From Flavobacterium sp. MFBS3-15 (GTDB lineage Bacteria > Bacteroidota > Bacteroidia > Flavobacteriales > Flavobacteriaceae): a DNA stretch of 64,000 nucleotides. The notes under the pieces are model-generated. The model did no database searches. It was not told the DNA's origin and saw nothing but the letters and a program-made list of their open reading frames with translations. The stretch is taken from positions 186,001 to 250,000 of the forward strand of contig NZ_JAPCHV010000001.1 of assembly GCF_026107645.2 (NCBI RefSeq), written 5' to 3'. Of the stretch, positions 55,517-63,166 are shown piece after piece. Both the position numbers and the translations under genes were made by a program. Each line of letters opens with the position of its first letter. The stretch's first letter is position 1.

Positions 55517-55625
55517 GTCATTTCGACCGCAGCGCAGCGGAGTGGAGAAATCTCAATCAAGGATAGAGGAATATAAATTTCGAACAAGAGATTCTTCGAC
55601 TCCGCTGCGTTTCGCTTAGAATGAC
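55517..55625. repeat. REP-like palindromic element (GTCATTTCGAC family), copy 1
   Basis: A 109-bp element with imperfect 38-bp inverted arms (GTCATTTCGACCGCAGCGCA... at the left, ...GCTTAGAATGAC at the right), matching at about 28 of 38 positions, around an AT-rich centre. The tip of each arm carries CGCAGCGGAGT or its complement. Confidence 0.8.
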
Positions 55626-55693
55626 ACGGACATCCCTAATAGCAAAACGCCCCGCAATTGTGGGGCGTTTTTGTATATAATCGCTGCATTTCT

Positions 55694-55802
55694 GTCATTT
55701 CGACCGCAGCGCAGCGGAGTGGAGAAATCTTAATCCGGGATAGAAGAATATAAATTTCGAGCAGGAGATTCTTCGACTCCGCTGCGCTTCGCGCAGAATG
55801 GC
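55694..55802. repeat. REP-like palindromic element (GTCATTTCGAC family), copy 2
   Basis: The second copy, 177 bp after the first, with the same left arm and a right arm ending GCGCAGAATGGC. Differences in the right arm partly keep pairing with the left arm (GCGCTTCGCG against CGCAGCGC), so some changes look compensatory. Confidence 0.78.
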
Positions 55803-55880
55803 ACATAAATCCGAGCAACAAACGCCCCGCAATCGCAGGACGTTTTTTGTTTATTATGTCAGTTTTACATCCGAGTGAAG

Positions 55881-55919
55881 CTCGCTCCCCTCTCCTTTGG
55901 AGAGGGGCTGGGGGTGAGG
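55881..55919. repeat. CCCCTCTCC hairpin element
   Basis: A perfect 9-bp stem with a three-base loop (CCCCTCTCC TTT GGAGAGGGG, 55887-55907) followed by CTGGGGGTGAGG. Sequences of this kind recur between genes in many Bacteroidota genomes. There is no T run, so it is not a standard terminator. Confidence 0.65.
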
Positions 55920-55929
55920 CCAAATAACC

Positions 55930-55961
55930 AAATCCACAAATCCACAAATCCACAAATCAAC
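55930..55961. repeat. 8-bp tandem repeat (AAATCCAC)
   Basis: Three perfect AAATCCAC copies (55930-55953) and one variant AAATCAAC (55954-55961), 9 bases past the GH5 stop on the minus strand. A small microsatellite prone to slippage; noncoding. Confidence 0.85.
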
Positions 55962-55969
55962 CCATCAAC

Positions 55970-57232
55970 CTACTCCACCGTAAACCCTAATCCCTCCACA
56001 TATCCCTTATTCTGGAAGTTGTTCTTATACTTGCAGTTTTCAAGGTATTCATTAAGGGCCTTCTGTACTTTGGCACGGTCGGGCATGTTCTCGCGCACTT
56101 TCTCAAATGAGCTGCGGTCGCTGTCGGCATACTTCGTGATGAGCGGGTAATCTTCCGGCTGCTTAAAGTTCATGATGCCGCGCAGGTTGTCCATCTTTTT
56201 GTACGGCCAAAACGCCCAGTTCACCTGGTTGGCATCGAGCAGCTTGCGGAACTCCAGCACCCATTCGTCGGTATTCTCGCCCGTCTCGCCTATGTAGATA
56301 GGCACATTATACTTGTCGCGGAAGTCGATGTACTTCTGTATCGACTCCTGGTTGATGTCGAACCAGTACTTGTGGAACTCATACACCACATTATCGTCCA
56401 GCACGCGTTCGAACACGCCGAAATCGCCGGCCCAAACCGACCCGTTAAGGTAGATGGTATGCTTTTGGTCTACGGCACGGATGTCCTTCACCATGCGCTC
56501 ATACACAAGGAACAGCCTGTGGTTATAGTCGGGTATGTCTTTGGTAAAGTAGTGCGCAAACGGTTCGTTGATCACGTCGTAGCCGATGATTATTGGGTCG
56601 TCCTTATAGCGTCGGGCAATGCGTACCCATATTTCGCTCATTTCGTCCTGTGCCGTTTTGCTGAAGTACAGCCACGGGTAGCCGTAGGAGTCATCGATGT
56701 TATCGCCCGTTTGCCCGCCCGGGGCGCAGTGCATGTCGAGCAGCACATACAGGTTTTCCTGGCGGCACCATTCGATCACGCGGTCAAAGTATTCGAAGCC
56801 GGCGTTGCGCTTGCCCATGTACAGGTCGTTGGTAAAAAGCTTGTAGTGGAACGGGAGGCGCAGGTGGTTGGAACCGGTGCGCTTGAGGTACTTGATATCC
56901 TCCTGCGTAATGTAGTTGTCCAGGTATTTGTGCCAAAAGGCGGCCAGGCTGTCGGGGCCAACCATTTCGTGCAGCAGCTCGTCGATCTTGCGGGGGGAGC
57001 TTACCTTGCCCATTTTGAACATATAGCCTTCGGGCACAAGCCAGTTGCCCAGGTTGGTGCCTTTCAGCGTGATGGGGCTGCCATTGGCATCAAGGATTTC
57101 CCTGCCCTTTGTTTTCGGGATAGCGCCTTTGTAGACTTTGCCGTTATCGCCATAGGTGGAATACGATTTGCACGAGGCCAGCAGTCCGCCGAAAGCGAGG
57201 ACAAGCAGCGCCAGTTTGAGTTTGTTTGTCAT
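55970..57232 (-). CDS. Glycoside hydrolase family 5 lipoprotein (cellulase superfamily)
   Basis: A 420-residue lipoprotein (lipobox LLASC, Cys21). The GH5 TIM barrel is clear: GTNLGNWLVPEGYMF (about 58-72), HLRLPFHYKLF, VLLDMHCAPGGQTGD (about 164-178), the acid/base Glu223 in IIGYDVINEPFAHYF, VVYEFHKYWFDI and the nucleophile Glu316 in IYIGETGENTDEW, with NWAFWPYKKMDN at strand eight. It would cut a beta-linked glucan, mannan or related glycan at the cell surface; the substrate cannot be read. No SusC/SusD genes are adjacent, so it is not part of a visible PUL. Confidence 0.9.
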   Translation of the reverse strand: MTNKLKLALLVLAFGGLLASCKSYSTYGDNGKVYKGAIPKTKGREILDANGSPITLKGTNLGNWLVPEGYMFKMGKVSSPRKIDELLHEMVGPDSLAAFWHKYLDNYITQEDIKYLKRTGSNHLRLPFHYKLFTNDLYMGKRNAGFEYFDRVIEWCRQENLYVLLDMHCAPGGQTGDNIDDSYGYPWLYFSKTAQDEMSEIWVRIARRYKDDPIIIGYDVINEPFAHYFTKDIPDYNHRLFLVYERMVKDIRAVDQKHTIYLNGSVWAGDFGVFERVLDDNVVYEFHKYWFDINQESIQKYIDFRDKYNVPIYIGETGENTDEWVLEFRKLLDANQVNWAFWPYKKMDNLRGIMNFKQPEDYPLITKYADSDRSSFEKVRENMPDRAKVQKALNEYLENCKYKNNFQNKGYVEGLGFTVE

Positions 57233-57327
57233 TTGTTAAAGCAAATTTTATGAATGATGTTTGGAAAATTTGCCTTAAAGATAGGAAAAGTGGCGGAAAG
57301 CGCTACAAATTTGAACCTGCCGGTGCA

Positions 57328-57737
57328 TCAGTCATAATTAAACATATAGGTTGCAGCCACGCCACGCAGCCGCCCGCTATATTTCGCATAAATTACCAGG
57401 CCGGTATCAATGATGTCATCCTGCAGCATAATTTTGTACGCATGCTTTTCCGATACCGTTATCACTTGCGTTTTCAGGCCTATGTATGAAAATTCCAGCC
57501 TGTCATCCTCTTTCGCCATAATGGTAAACTCACCGTCAAAGTTGGTTTGTACCGGCAGGACTTTAGCGCCTTGTAGTTTCACATTTACAGAGGGCAGTGG
57601 CATGCCCATGTAGTCGGTAACCACACCTGTTACGGTTTTGTAGCCTTTGGGCGGCGTTTTCGAAATAATGGTTCCTGTGCTGCCACCAAATTGATTCCTA
57701 TAAAAAGGAACGCTATTATTAAAGTAAGGTTTTTCAT
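57328..57737 (-). pseudogene. Frameshifted exported CarboxypepD_reg-like protein
   Basis: From ATG 57737 a signal peptide is read (MKNLTLIIAFLFIGINLVAA, then Q), but the frame stops after 35 residues. The CarboxypepD_reg domain (GVVTDYMGMPLPSVNVKLQG ... TNFDGEFTIMAKEDDRLEFS ... MFNYD) is in the next frame, which has no ATG. Adding one A to the four-A run at 57657-57660 (minus strand) joins the two into one protein of about 136 residues reading EPLFRKTPPKGYKTVTGVV across the join. The domain matches the C terminus of the adjacent gene product (both end in MFNY). Either a real one-base deletion or a homopolymer sequencing error. Confidence 0.75.
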
Positions 57738-57747
57738 GGTTTAGGGT

Positions 57748-58482
57748 TTAATAGTTGAACATGTATTGTGAAGCGACGCCAAGTCGGGGTTTTCCGGAAT
57801 GGTCTACAATAATTAGCCCTGTTATCTCATCTTCCATTGCCATTTCTACTGCCGGCATATCTGACTTTGAAACTTTCAATCTCTTGCTTTTCATCCCGAC
57901 ATAAGTAAATTCCAATGTATCGCCTTCTTTTGCGGCAATGGCAAACATTCCGTCAAAATCGGTTTGCACCATTTTGTCCGTCCCTGCAACTTTTACATTA
58001 ACTGCCGGTATGGGCATCCCTGATTGATCGAGTACTACCCCTTTTATCTTGGTACTACCCCTAAAATCATCACGGGTAACCTCATTTTTCTCCCTGTCGT
58101 GCCCCTCAAATTCCTCTTTTTCTTCATTTTTACCCCTGTTTTCATCCTGGTTTTGGTGTTTTTCAGCTTCGGTGGGAGTCTGCGCTGCTGCTTCATTTAC
58201 CCCTAAGGCCAATAGTGCGATTGCAGCCGCGCCTGCCGTTGCCCAAAACGGGCTTTTCTCCCTTGGGGCTATCAGGTCGCGGTTCAGTTGCGACGCCCTG
58301 AAACGCCCGCAGGCCTGCCCGCCGGATTTGAGGGCTTCCAGTATCTCCCTGTCGGAAGACCTGGTGAAGTCAATTACGTTCTTTTGGCAGGATGCGCAAA
58401 AACGCCCTTTATCTGCGGGCGTCATGGCATCCCAATTCTCATGGCAGGGTTCGGGAATGGATAGTTGTATAGTTTTTTTCAT
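57748..58482 (-). CDS. Membrane protein with N-terminal four-Cys domain and C-terminal CarboxypepD_reg domain
   Basis: A 244-residue protein without a signal peptide. Residues 1-75 form a compact domain with IQLSIPEPCHENWDAMTPAD and GRFCASCQKNVIDFTRSSD; Cys13, Cys29, Cys32 and Cys58 look like metal ligands and are kept in the paralogue at 58494-59249. A membrane segment follows (about 82-99, ATAGAAAIALLALGV), then an acidic, Glu/Lys-rich linker (about 104-140) and a CarboxypepD_reg-like beta sandwich (about 146-225, KGVVLDQSGMPIPAVNVKVA). The N terminus should be cytoplasmic and the C terminus periplasmic. Function unknown; a signal-relay or anti-sigma-like role is only a guess. Confidence 0.75.
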   Translation of the reverse strand: MKKTIQLSIPEPCHENWDAMTPADKGRFCASCQKNVIDFTRSSDREILEALKSGGQACGRFRASQLNRDLIAPREKSPFWATAGAAAIALLALGVNEAAAQTPTEAEKHQNQDENRGKNEEKEEFEGHDREKNEVTRDDFRGSTKIKGVVLDQSGMPIPAVNVKVAGTDKMVQTDFDGMFAIAAKEGDTLEFTYVGMKSKRLKVSKSDMPAVEMAMEDEITGLIIVDHSGKPRLGVASQYMFNY

Positions 58483-58493
58483 GGTTACAAGAT

Positions 58494-59249
58494 TTATCGG
58501 AATAAATTGCCTATTGAATGGAAGATGCGCCCAAAGAAGGTGCGTTTTTTCTCTGTTGACTTTATTGGCCCTGTTGTTTCTATTGTTGTAGTCATATAAA
58601 CCTGGCCAGAAATAGCGCGTGTTGTTGTACGATAAGCTTCTATTACTACCTCATTCTGTATTTCTTCGATCTCGAATTTTGCATTAATTATTTTCGCATT
58701 GCGAAGCACCACATTCTTCTGTATCTCAAAATCCCTATACGTAAACACCAGCGTTTGTCCCGGCCGCGCTTCAATGGCATAGGTTCCGTCAGCATCGGTT
58801 TCTACAGAAATAGCCGTGTTTTGGATAGCAACCTTTGCCCCGGTTAATGGCCCTTCAGCATCGGATACCATGCCCGTTACCGTAATTGCAGGCGGCAGTA
58901 GTATTTTTCCCATTTTCATTCCGGGAGTTTGTTCGGTGCTTTCGGGAGTTTGTGCAACAGAGGTGGCAGGCGCCAGCGAAATGAAACTTACAAGTGCAGC
59001 CGCCACAGGCCAAAGGCTGCTTTTCTCAGCAGGAATGATAAGCGCCCGTTCCAGCTGGTTACTGTTAAAACGCCCGCAGAGATTTGTGTCTTTAGCAAAT
59101 GCCGATACAATCTCCCTGTCGGACGACCTTATAAAATCAATTACGTTCTTTTGGCAGGATGCGCAGAAACGCCCTTTATCTGCGGGCGTCATGGCGTTCC
59201 AGTTTTCGTGGCACGGCTCGGGGATGGATAGTTGTATCGGCTTCTTCAT
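58494..59249 (-). CDS. Paralogous membrane protein with four-Cys domain and CarboxypepD_reg domain
   Basis: A 251-residue paralogue of the 57748-58482 product. I start at ATG 59249 (MKKPIQLSIPEPCHENWNAM), which aligns with the paralogue; 26 further in-frame residues overlap a terminator hairpin. The first 46 residues are nearly identical to the paralogue, with Cys13, Cys29, Cys32 and Cys58 conserved. A membrane segment follows (about 79-97, LWPVAAALVSFISLAPATSV). The CarboxypepD_reg domain (about 120-200, ITVTGMVSDAEGPLTGAKVA, DADGTYAIEARPGQTLVFTY) is diverged, and the last 50 residues (RTTTRAISGQVYM to GRIFHSIGNLFR) are unlike the paralogue. The gap between the two genes is 11 bases. Confidence 0.75.
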   Translation of the reverse strand: MKKPIQLSIPEPCHENWNAMTPADKGRFCASCQKNVIDFIRSSDREIVSAFAKDTNLCGRFNSNQLERALIIPAEKSSLWPVAAALVSFISLAPATSVAQTPESTEQTPGMKMGKILLPPAITVTGMVSDAEGPLTGAKVAIQNTAISVETDADGTYAIEARPGQTLVFTYRDFEIQKNVVLRNAKIINAKFEIEEIQNEVVIEAYRTTTRAISGQVYMTTTIETTGPIKSTEKKRTFFGRIFHSIGNLFR

Positions 59250-59264
59250 ATATAGTAAGAGGCC

Positions 59265-59317
59265 GATTTCTATAAAAAGGTTGGGAGGGATGAAAAATAT
59301 TTTTCCATCCCTCCCAA
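59265..59317 (-). terminator. Rho-independent terminator after the alpha/beta hydrolase gene
   Basis: A perfect 12-bp stem (TTGGGAGGGATG / CATCCCTCCCAA, 59281-59317) around an A/T palindrome, followed on the minus strand by CCTTTTTATAG. It begins 26 bases after the hydrolase stop and separates that gene from the four-Cys gene downstream. Confidence 0.82.
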
Positions 59318-59342
59318 TTATATGCATTGCCTGTACTGCCTG

Positions 59343-60185
59343 TTAAAACCGTGCCTGTAAAAAAGCTTCAACCTTGTTGTACACTTCGGCAAAGGTAGTG
59401 GCGTCCCAGTCGGCATGGCCGCCATCGGGGTAAAAGTTGAACTCGTTGTACACTCCTGCCTCGTCCAGTTTGGCCTTGAGCCTTGGTCCCTGGCTTGCGG
59501 GAACCAGCGGATCCTGCCCGCCGTAAAAGGTTAGCGTGGGTGCCGACTCTCCAGTGATATGGCTTGCCGGGCTAATGGCTTCTATCTGCTCCATTGTTGG
59601 TGCCGAAGTGCCGGTGAGGTACAGTGCGGCAATGGGGTACAGGTCGTGCGACAGGTAGTCCGGGTCGGTAAAATCGGCAGGGCCTACTACGTTTACGATG
59701 GCTTTCACATCATGGTCCGTGTCATGGGCATAACCGTAAAGCATCGAAAGGTGTGCCCCGGCGCTGAAGCCGATGAAGGCGTAATCGTCCGAAACCTCGT
59801 AATCGCTTGTTTCAAGGTAATCCAGAACGGCTTCGATGTCGTCGGTCTGTTTCGGCAGGGCAGGGCTGGTTTCGGTTGCCAGCCTGTAGTTGATGTTCAC
59901 CACGGCATGGTTGGGGAAGCGCTGCTGCAAAACAGGCACCAACGGGGCCACATCGGCCTTGCTGCCGGAAGTCCACGCGCCGCCATGCACCAGTACGATG
60001 ACCTTGGTATTTTCGTCCCGCCCTTCGGGCAGGTACACGTCCATGGACTGTTGCGGATCGGGCCCGTAGGGCACATTGAGGATGTTGCGCGCTGCAAGGG
60101 GCGCCTGTGTTGTTGAATCGTCGGAGCTGCATCCCGTTATTAGGAACAGGAGGAGCAGGGGCAGGAGTGAGATGTATTTTTTCAT
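59343..60185 (-). CDS. Alpha/beta hydrolase lipoprotein (esterase-like)
   Basis: A 280-residue lipoprotein (lipobox LITGC, Cys19). I start at ATG 60185; ATG 60191 is equally possible and adds two residues. The alpha/beta-hydrolase core has the oxyanion motif VLVHGGAWTSG (about 83-93), the nucleophile Ser141 in IGFSAGAHLS, an Asp in YGGQDPLVPASQG and a His in PDGGHADWDA. The GSKADVAPLVPVLQQRFPNH and VVNINYRLATE segments are typical of carboxylesterases of the BD-FAE/feruloyl esterase-like group. It could remove acyl groups from glycans or other esters at the surface; the substrate is unknown. Confidence 0.88.
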   Translation of the reverse strand: MKKYISLLPLLLLFLITGCSSDDSTTQAPLAARNILNVPYGPDPQQSMDVYLPEGRDENTKVIVLVHGGAWTSGSKADVAPLVPVLQQRFPNHAVVNINYRLATETSPALPKQTDDIEAVLDYLETSDYEVSDDYAFIGFSAGAHLSMLYGYAHDTDHDVKAIVNVVGPADFTDPDYLSHDLYPIAALYLTGTSAPTMEQIEAISPASHITGESAPTLTFYGGQDPLVPASQGPRLKAKLDEAGVYNEFNFYPDGGHADWDATTFAEVYNKVEAFLQARF

Positions 60186-60348
60186 AGCCATGTAAAGATA
60201 ACAAAAAATGTGCCTTTTTGTTTCATCTTTGTGTTTTGAAGTAAAGACTAAGATGGTTGTTGAAATTATATGTGATTGATATTCAATGTTTTGTATTTTT
60301 TTGCCCATTCTGTTTTTCAATGTCAAAACATGGCCGGTGCAATAAAAA

Positions 60349-61110
60349 TCAGATGATCTTTTTGATTACCCGAAGCTTGTGGGTATGCCTCTTTGTATCA
60401 ATGTTATAGATGCCCAAATGGTCCAGCCGGTCGATGCGTACCGTGCCATGGGCGTGGATGATGTAATTGTCTTCCATGATGATGCCCACGTGGATGATGC
60501 GGCCTTCCTCATTGTCAAAAAAAGCCAGGTCGCCCGGTTCGCTCTCTTCAATGAAGCTGAGCGCTTCGCCCTGTGTGGCCTGCTGTGAGGCATCTCGAAG
60601 CAGGGGGTAGCCATTCAGCTTGTATACCATCTGCACCATGCCGGAGCAGTCGATGCCAAAAGGGGTTTTCCCGCCCCAGAGATAAGGCGCATTGAGGTAC
60701 ATGTATGCTGTCTGTATAAGGCTTTGTTTGCTTGTTACGCCGGTTGCTTTGAGGCCCTCAAAGGTAAAATTCTCCACATTGAGCGACGGGCTGTCCAAAA
60801 AGGTTACGGCAGCGCCAAGGGGTATGGGCATCAGGCTGTTGTTGGAGCCTGTAGTATATTCAATCAGGTCGGCATTGAGAATGGCAGGGGTGTTTTCCAA
60901 TGCATTATAATCGCTTTCTGAAATGGTGCGGAACTGCTTGTTATCGATCCATCCCTCATAAGCGTCATAGCCCATTTGGATGCGAGACCATTTCGGGGTT
61001 TGTTCCAGTATCTTAAAATGTTCCCCGAAAAGCACCTGCGAGGTCATTTCGCTCCTGTCACTTGGCTCTAAACGAAGGGGTACAATAGCAAGATTGCAAA
61101 TGCCAAACAT
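60349..61110 (-). CDS. C40 family (NlpC/P60) peptidase with SH3-like domain
   Basis: A 253-residue protein. The N-terminal half is SH3-like (LVPLRLEPSDRSEMTSQVLF-type, here IVPLRLEPSDRSEMTSQVLF, about 8-27, and WSRIQMGYDAYEGWIDNKQF). The C-terminal NlpC/P60 domain has the catalytic Cys155 in FGIDCSGMVQMVY, His207 in RIIHVGIIMED and a third residue in IIHAHGTVRID. Such enzymes cut the gamma-D-Glu to diamino-acid bond in peptidoglycan peptides. No signal peptide is apparent, which fits the cytoplasmic recycling type similar to YkfC. A -7-like element lies 81 bases upstream. Confidence 0.9.
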   Translation of the reverse strand: MFGICNLAIVPLRLEPSDRSEMTSQVLFGEHFKILEQTPKWSRIQMGYDAYEGWIDNKQFRTISESDYNALENTPAILNADLIEYTTGSNNSLMPIPLGAAVTFLDSPSLNVENFTFEGLKATGVTSKQSLIQTAYMYLNAPYLWGGKTPFGIDCSGMVQMVYKLNGYPLLRDASQQATQGEALSFIEESEPGDLAFFDNEEGRIIHVGIIMEDNYIIHAHGTVRIDRLDHLGIYNIDTKRHTHKLRVIKKII

Positions 61111-61190
61111 TTCTGATTGATTATTTTTTATTGTTTATTTTTTATTGGATCAGCAGTGCGTAAAAAAGCTAACGCTGCCCCGTTATGCCG

Positions 61191-61198
61191 CAAATATA
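61191..61198 (-). promoter_or_regulatory. Possible -7 element of the C40 peptidase gene
   Basis: Reads TATATTTG on the minus strand, 81 bases upstream of the start at 61110 and past the thiolase stop at 61282. No -33 TTG is seen at the expected spacing. Confidence 0.35.
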
Positions 61199-61281
61199 GC
61201 AGTTATTCCCGAAGCAGCGTTATATGCTGACAGCTGTTTTCACCGAAGTTAATAACAACTTTATTTAATAAAAATCAATTC

Positions 61282-62460
61282 TTATGCGCGTTCCAGAACA
61301 ATAGCCGAAGCCCCGCCACCACCGTTACAGATAGCCGCAGCTCCTGTTTTGGCGTTGTTTTGCTCAAGTACATTGATAAGCGTTACGATGATTCTCGCAC
61401 CCGAGCATCCCAGTGGGTGGCCAAGCGATACAGCGCCACCATTTACGTTCACCTTGCCGGCGTCAAGCCCCAATATTTTGCAGTTGGCAAGGCCCACTAC
61501 CGAGAATGCCTCGTTGAATTCAAAGAAATCAACGTCTTCTTTAGAGATGCCTGCCTTGTCAAGGGCTTTCGGAAGCGCTTTAGCAGGGGAGGTAGTGAAC
61601 CATTTCGGCTCCTGCTCCGCATCGGCATAACCTTTTATATATGCCAGCGGCTTAAGGCCAAGCTCGTTAGCCTTCTCCTCGCTCATCAGTACCAATGCAG
61701 CCGCACCGTCGTTGATGGTAGAAGCGTTGGCAGCCGTTACCGTACCTTCTTTGGTAAAGGCAGGGTTAAGGGCAGGTATCTTATCCAGTTTTACATTGCT
61801 GTATTCTTCGTCTTTGGTTACCATGATCGGGTCGCCTTTGCGTTGCGGAACGGCTACCGGAACTACTTCATTGTCGAATTTACCGGCATCCCATGCATCG
61901 GCTGAGCGCTTGTACGATTCGATGGCGAAAGCATCCTGCTCCTCGCGCGATATGCTGTATTCAGTAGCGCAGGCGTCGGCGTGTACACCCATGGCGTTGT
62001 TGTCATACGCATCGCTAAGGCCGTCTTTCTGCATGCCGTCGATCATTGTCGCAGGGCCAAATTTAGCGCCGGTCCTCATCTGTACATAGTGCGGTATAAG
62101 GCTCATGTTCTCCATGCCACCGGCAACGATAACATCCGCATCGCCAAGCTGTATGGCCTGTGCGGCCTGCATAACGGCTTTCATTCCCGATGCGCATACT
62201 TTATTCACTGTAGTAGCAATAACGGTGTCAGGAAGCCCTGCGTGGCGCGATGCCTGGCGTGCCGGGGCCTGGCCTACACCGGCCTGTACTACGTTGCCCA
62301 TGATCACTTCGTCAACGTGCTTAGGGTCAAGGTTTATCTTTTCGAGCGCGCCTTTGATTGCTGCTGCGCCAAGGTGCGAAGCCGTAACGGTTGACAAAGC
62401 GCCCATAAAGCTGCCGATTGGGGTACGAACAGCTGAAACTATAACTACTTTCTTATTCAT
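61282..62460 (-). CDS. Acetyl-CoA C-acetyltransferase (thiolase)
   Basis: A 392-residue thiolase. I start at ATG 62460 (MNKKVVIVSAVRTPIGSFMG); 18 further in-frame residues do not match the family. The acyl-accepting Cys89 lies in VNKVCASGMKAV, the catalytic His is in NVNGGAVSLGHPLGCSGARI (about 348) and the second Cys in AAICNGGGGASAIVLERA (about 378). It condenses two acetyl-CoA to acetoacetyl-CoA or does the reverse, in fatty acid or amino acid breakdown. Size and motifs fit the biosynthetic AtoB/PhaA type. It is transcribed alone. Confidence 0.93.
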   Translation of the reverse strand: MNKKVVIVSAVRTPIGSFMGALSTVTASHLGAAAIKGALEKINLDPKHVDEVIMGNVVQAGVGQAPARQASRHAGLPDTVIATTVNKVCASGMKAVMQAAQAIQLGDADVIVAGGMENMSLIPHYVQMRTGAKFGPATMIDGMQKDGLSDAYDNNAMGVHADACATEYSISREEQDAFAIESYKRSADAWDAGKFDNEVVPVAVPQRKGDPIMVTKDEEYSNVKLDKIPALNPAFTKEGTVTAANASTINDGAAALVLMSEEKANELGLKPLAYIKGYADAEQEPKWFTTSPAKALPKALDKAGISKEDVDFFEFNEAFSVVGLANCKILGLDAGKVNVNGGAVSLGHPLGCSGARIIVTLINVLEQNNAKTGAAAICNGGGGASAIVLERA

Positions 62461-62652
62461 ATTATTGCTTATCTGTTTGGTTGTGAGTTGCGAAATTAAT
62501 GAAATTACTTCCATATAAAAATATTATATGTAAAAAATATTTCAAAAAAATGGGTTTGTTTGAGGATTGATTAAATTTCACAGGTGGTCATATAACAATG
62601 CCATACCCTGCCAAATTCTTCCTATAATTGTATCCGAAAAAAACCAACCCCT

Positions 62653-63012
62653 ATGGAAGCTATTTCAATTATTATTACTGTTATATCCCTCATTCTTGGT
62701 ATCGTAAAGCTGGTTAGCGGCGGGGACAAATCCCCGGAAAGGCAAAAGGAATATTTTGTTACGGCCAACCTCAAAGTGCCTGTTGAGACCGTAAAAGCCT
62801 CAGGGATTGAGGCCGGGGACGCTGTGACACTACAGCTGACAGGAGAAATGCAGACTGTAAGCGTGCACGCGCAGGGCACCTCGTGGACACCCGTGCACCT
62901 TGGTAACGTAACGGATTACGAACTGTACAGCAAGGTAAGCCAGAATAATGCCAGGGCAAGGGTATATGCGGTAAATGGCGATGTGGTAACCCTCGAGTTT
63001 GTGTACAGGTAG
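62653..63012 (+). CDS. Small membrane-anchored protein of unknown function
   Basis: A 119-residue protein with an N-terminal hydrophobic segment (about 4-22, ISIIITVISLILGIVKLVS) not followed by a clear cleavage site, so it is probably an anchor. The rest is a beta-rich domain with ANLKVPVETVKASGIEAGDA, VTLQLTGEMQTVSVHAQGT and RARVYAVNGDVVTLEFVYR. No family was recognised. It stands alone, divergent from the thiolase and convergent with the osmC-like gene. A real gene is likely from codon use and the clean start. Confidence 0.6.
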   Translation: MEAISIIITVISLILGIVKLVSGGDKSPERQKEYFVTANLKVPVETVKASGIEAGDAVTLQLTGEMQTVSVHAQGTSWTPVHLGNVTDYELYSKVSQNNARARVYAVNGDVVTLEFVYR

Positions 63013-63016
63013 AATG

Positions 63017-63161
63017 ATTTAGCCACGAACTACACCTACTAATCCAACCGAAATTTCATCTTACATAAAGTCATTGCGAGGATTCTTCCGCCCGCAATGA
63101 CTCACGTATTCGGAGAAGTCCTGATATTATAGTGCGAAATTTGTGTAATCCGTGGCTAAAT
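63017..63161. repeat. Composite palindromic element (GCCACGAA outer arms, GTCATTGCGAG core)
   Basis: A 145-bp element with perfect 11-bp outer inverted arms (ATTTAGCCACG at 63017-63027, CGTGGCTAAAT at 63151-63161). The core at 63070-63101 has 9-bp arms (GTCATTGCG / CGCAATGAC) and belongs to the same family as the element at 39569-39647. The outer arms share GCCACGAA with the fold-back element at 35984. Confidence 0.78.
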
Positions 63162-63166
63162 ACAGA

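Larger units (their letters stand above)
55471..55852. repeat. Tandem duplication of a 177-bp unit (about 2.2 copies)
   Basis: Unit 1 is 55471-55647, unit 2 is 55648-55822 (175 bp) and a partial unit 3 is 55823-55852. The first 83 bases of units 1 and 2 are identical; the rest differ at scattered positions. Each unit holds a terminator hairpin and one GTCATTTCGAC-type palindromic element. Confidence 0.88.
55392..55969. other. Repeat-rich gene-free spacer downstream of dnaK
   Basis: About 580 bases with no supported gene. In order it holds a degenerate TAGATAATAGATTT-like AT-rich tandem stretch (55415-55465), the dnaK terminator, a 177-bp tandem duplication containing palindromic elements, a CCCCTCTCC hairpin and an 8-base tandem repeat. 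Each is listed separately. Confidence 0.8.

Noticed and set aside
55471..55961. Possible CRISPR array in the repeat-rich spacer
   Set aside because: The repeats are either a 177-bp tandem duplication or an 8-bp microsatellite; there are no 25-40 bp repeats with unique spacers and no cas genes.
57226..57489. 87-residue plus-strand open frame next to the GH5 gene
   Set aside because: It overlaps the frameshifted CarboxypepD_reg gene in antisense and lacks any signal or domain.
57650..57665. Programmed -1 frameshift joining the signal peptide and CarboxypepD_reg domain
   Set aside because: No slippery heptamer fits the reading frame at the A run and no downstream stimulating structure was seen; a one-base indel explains it more simply.
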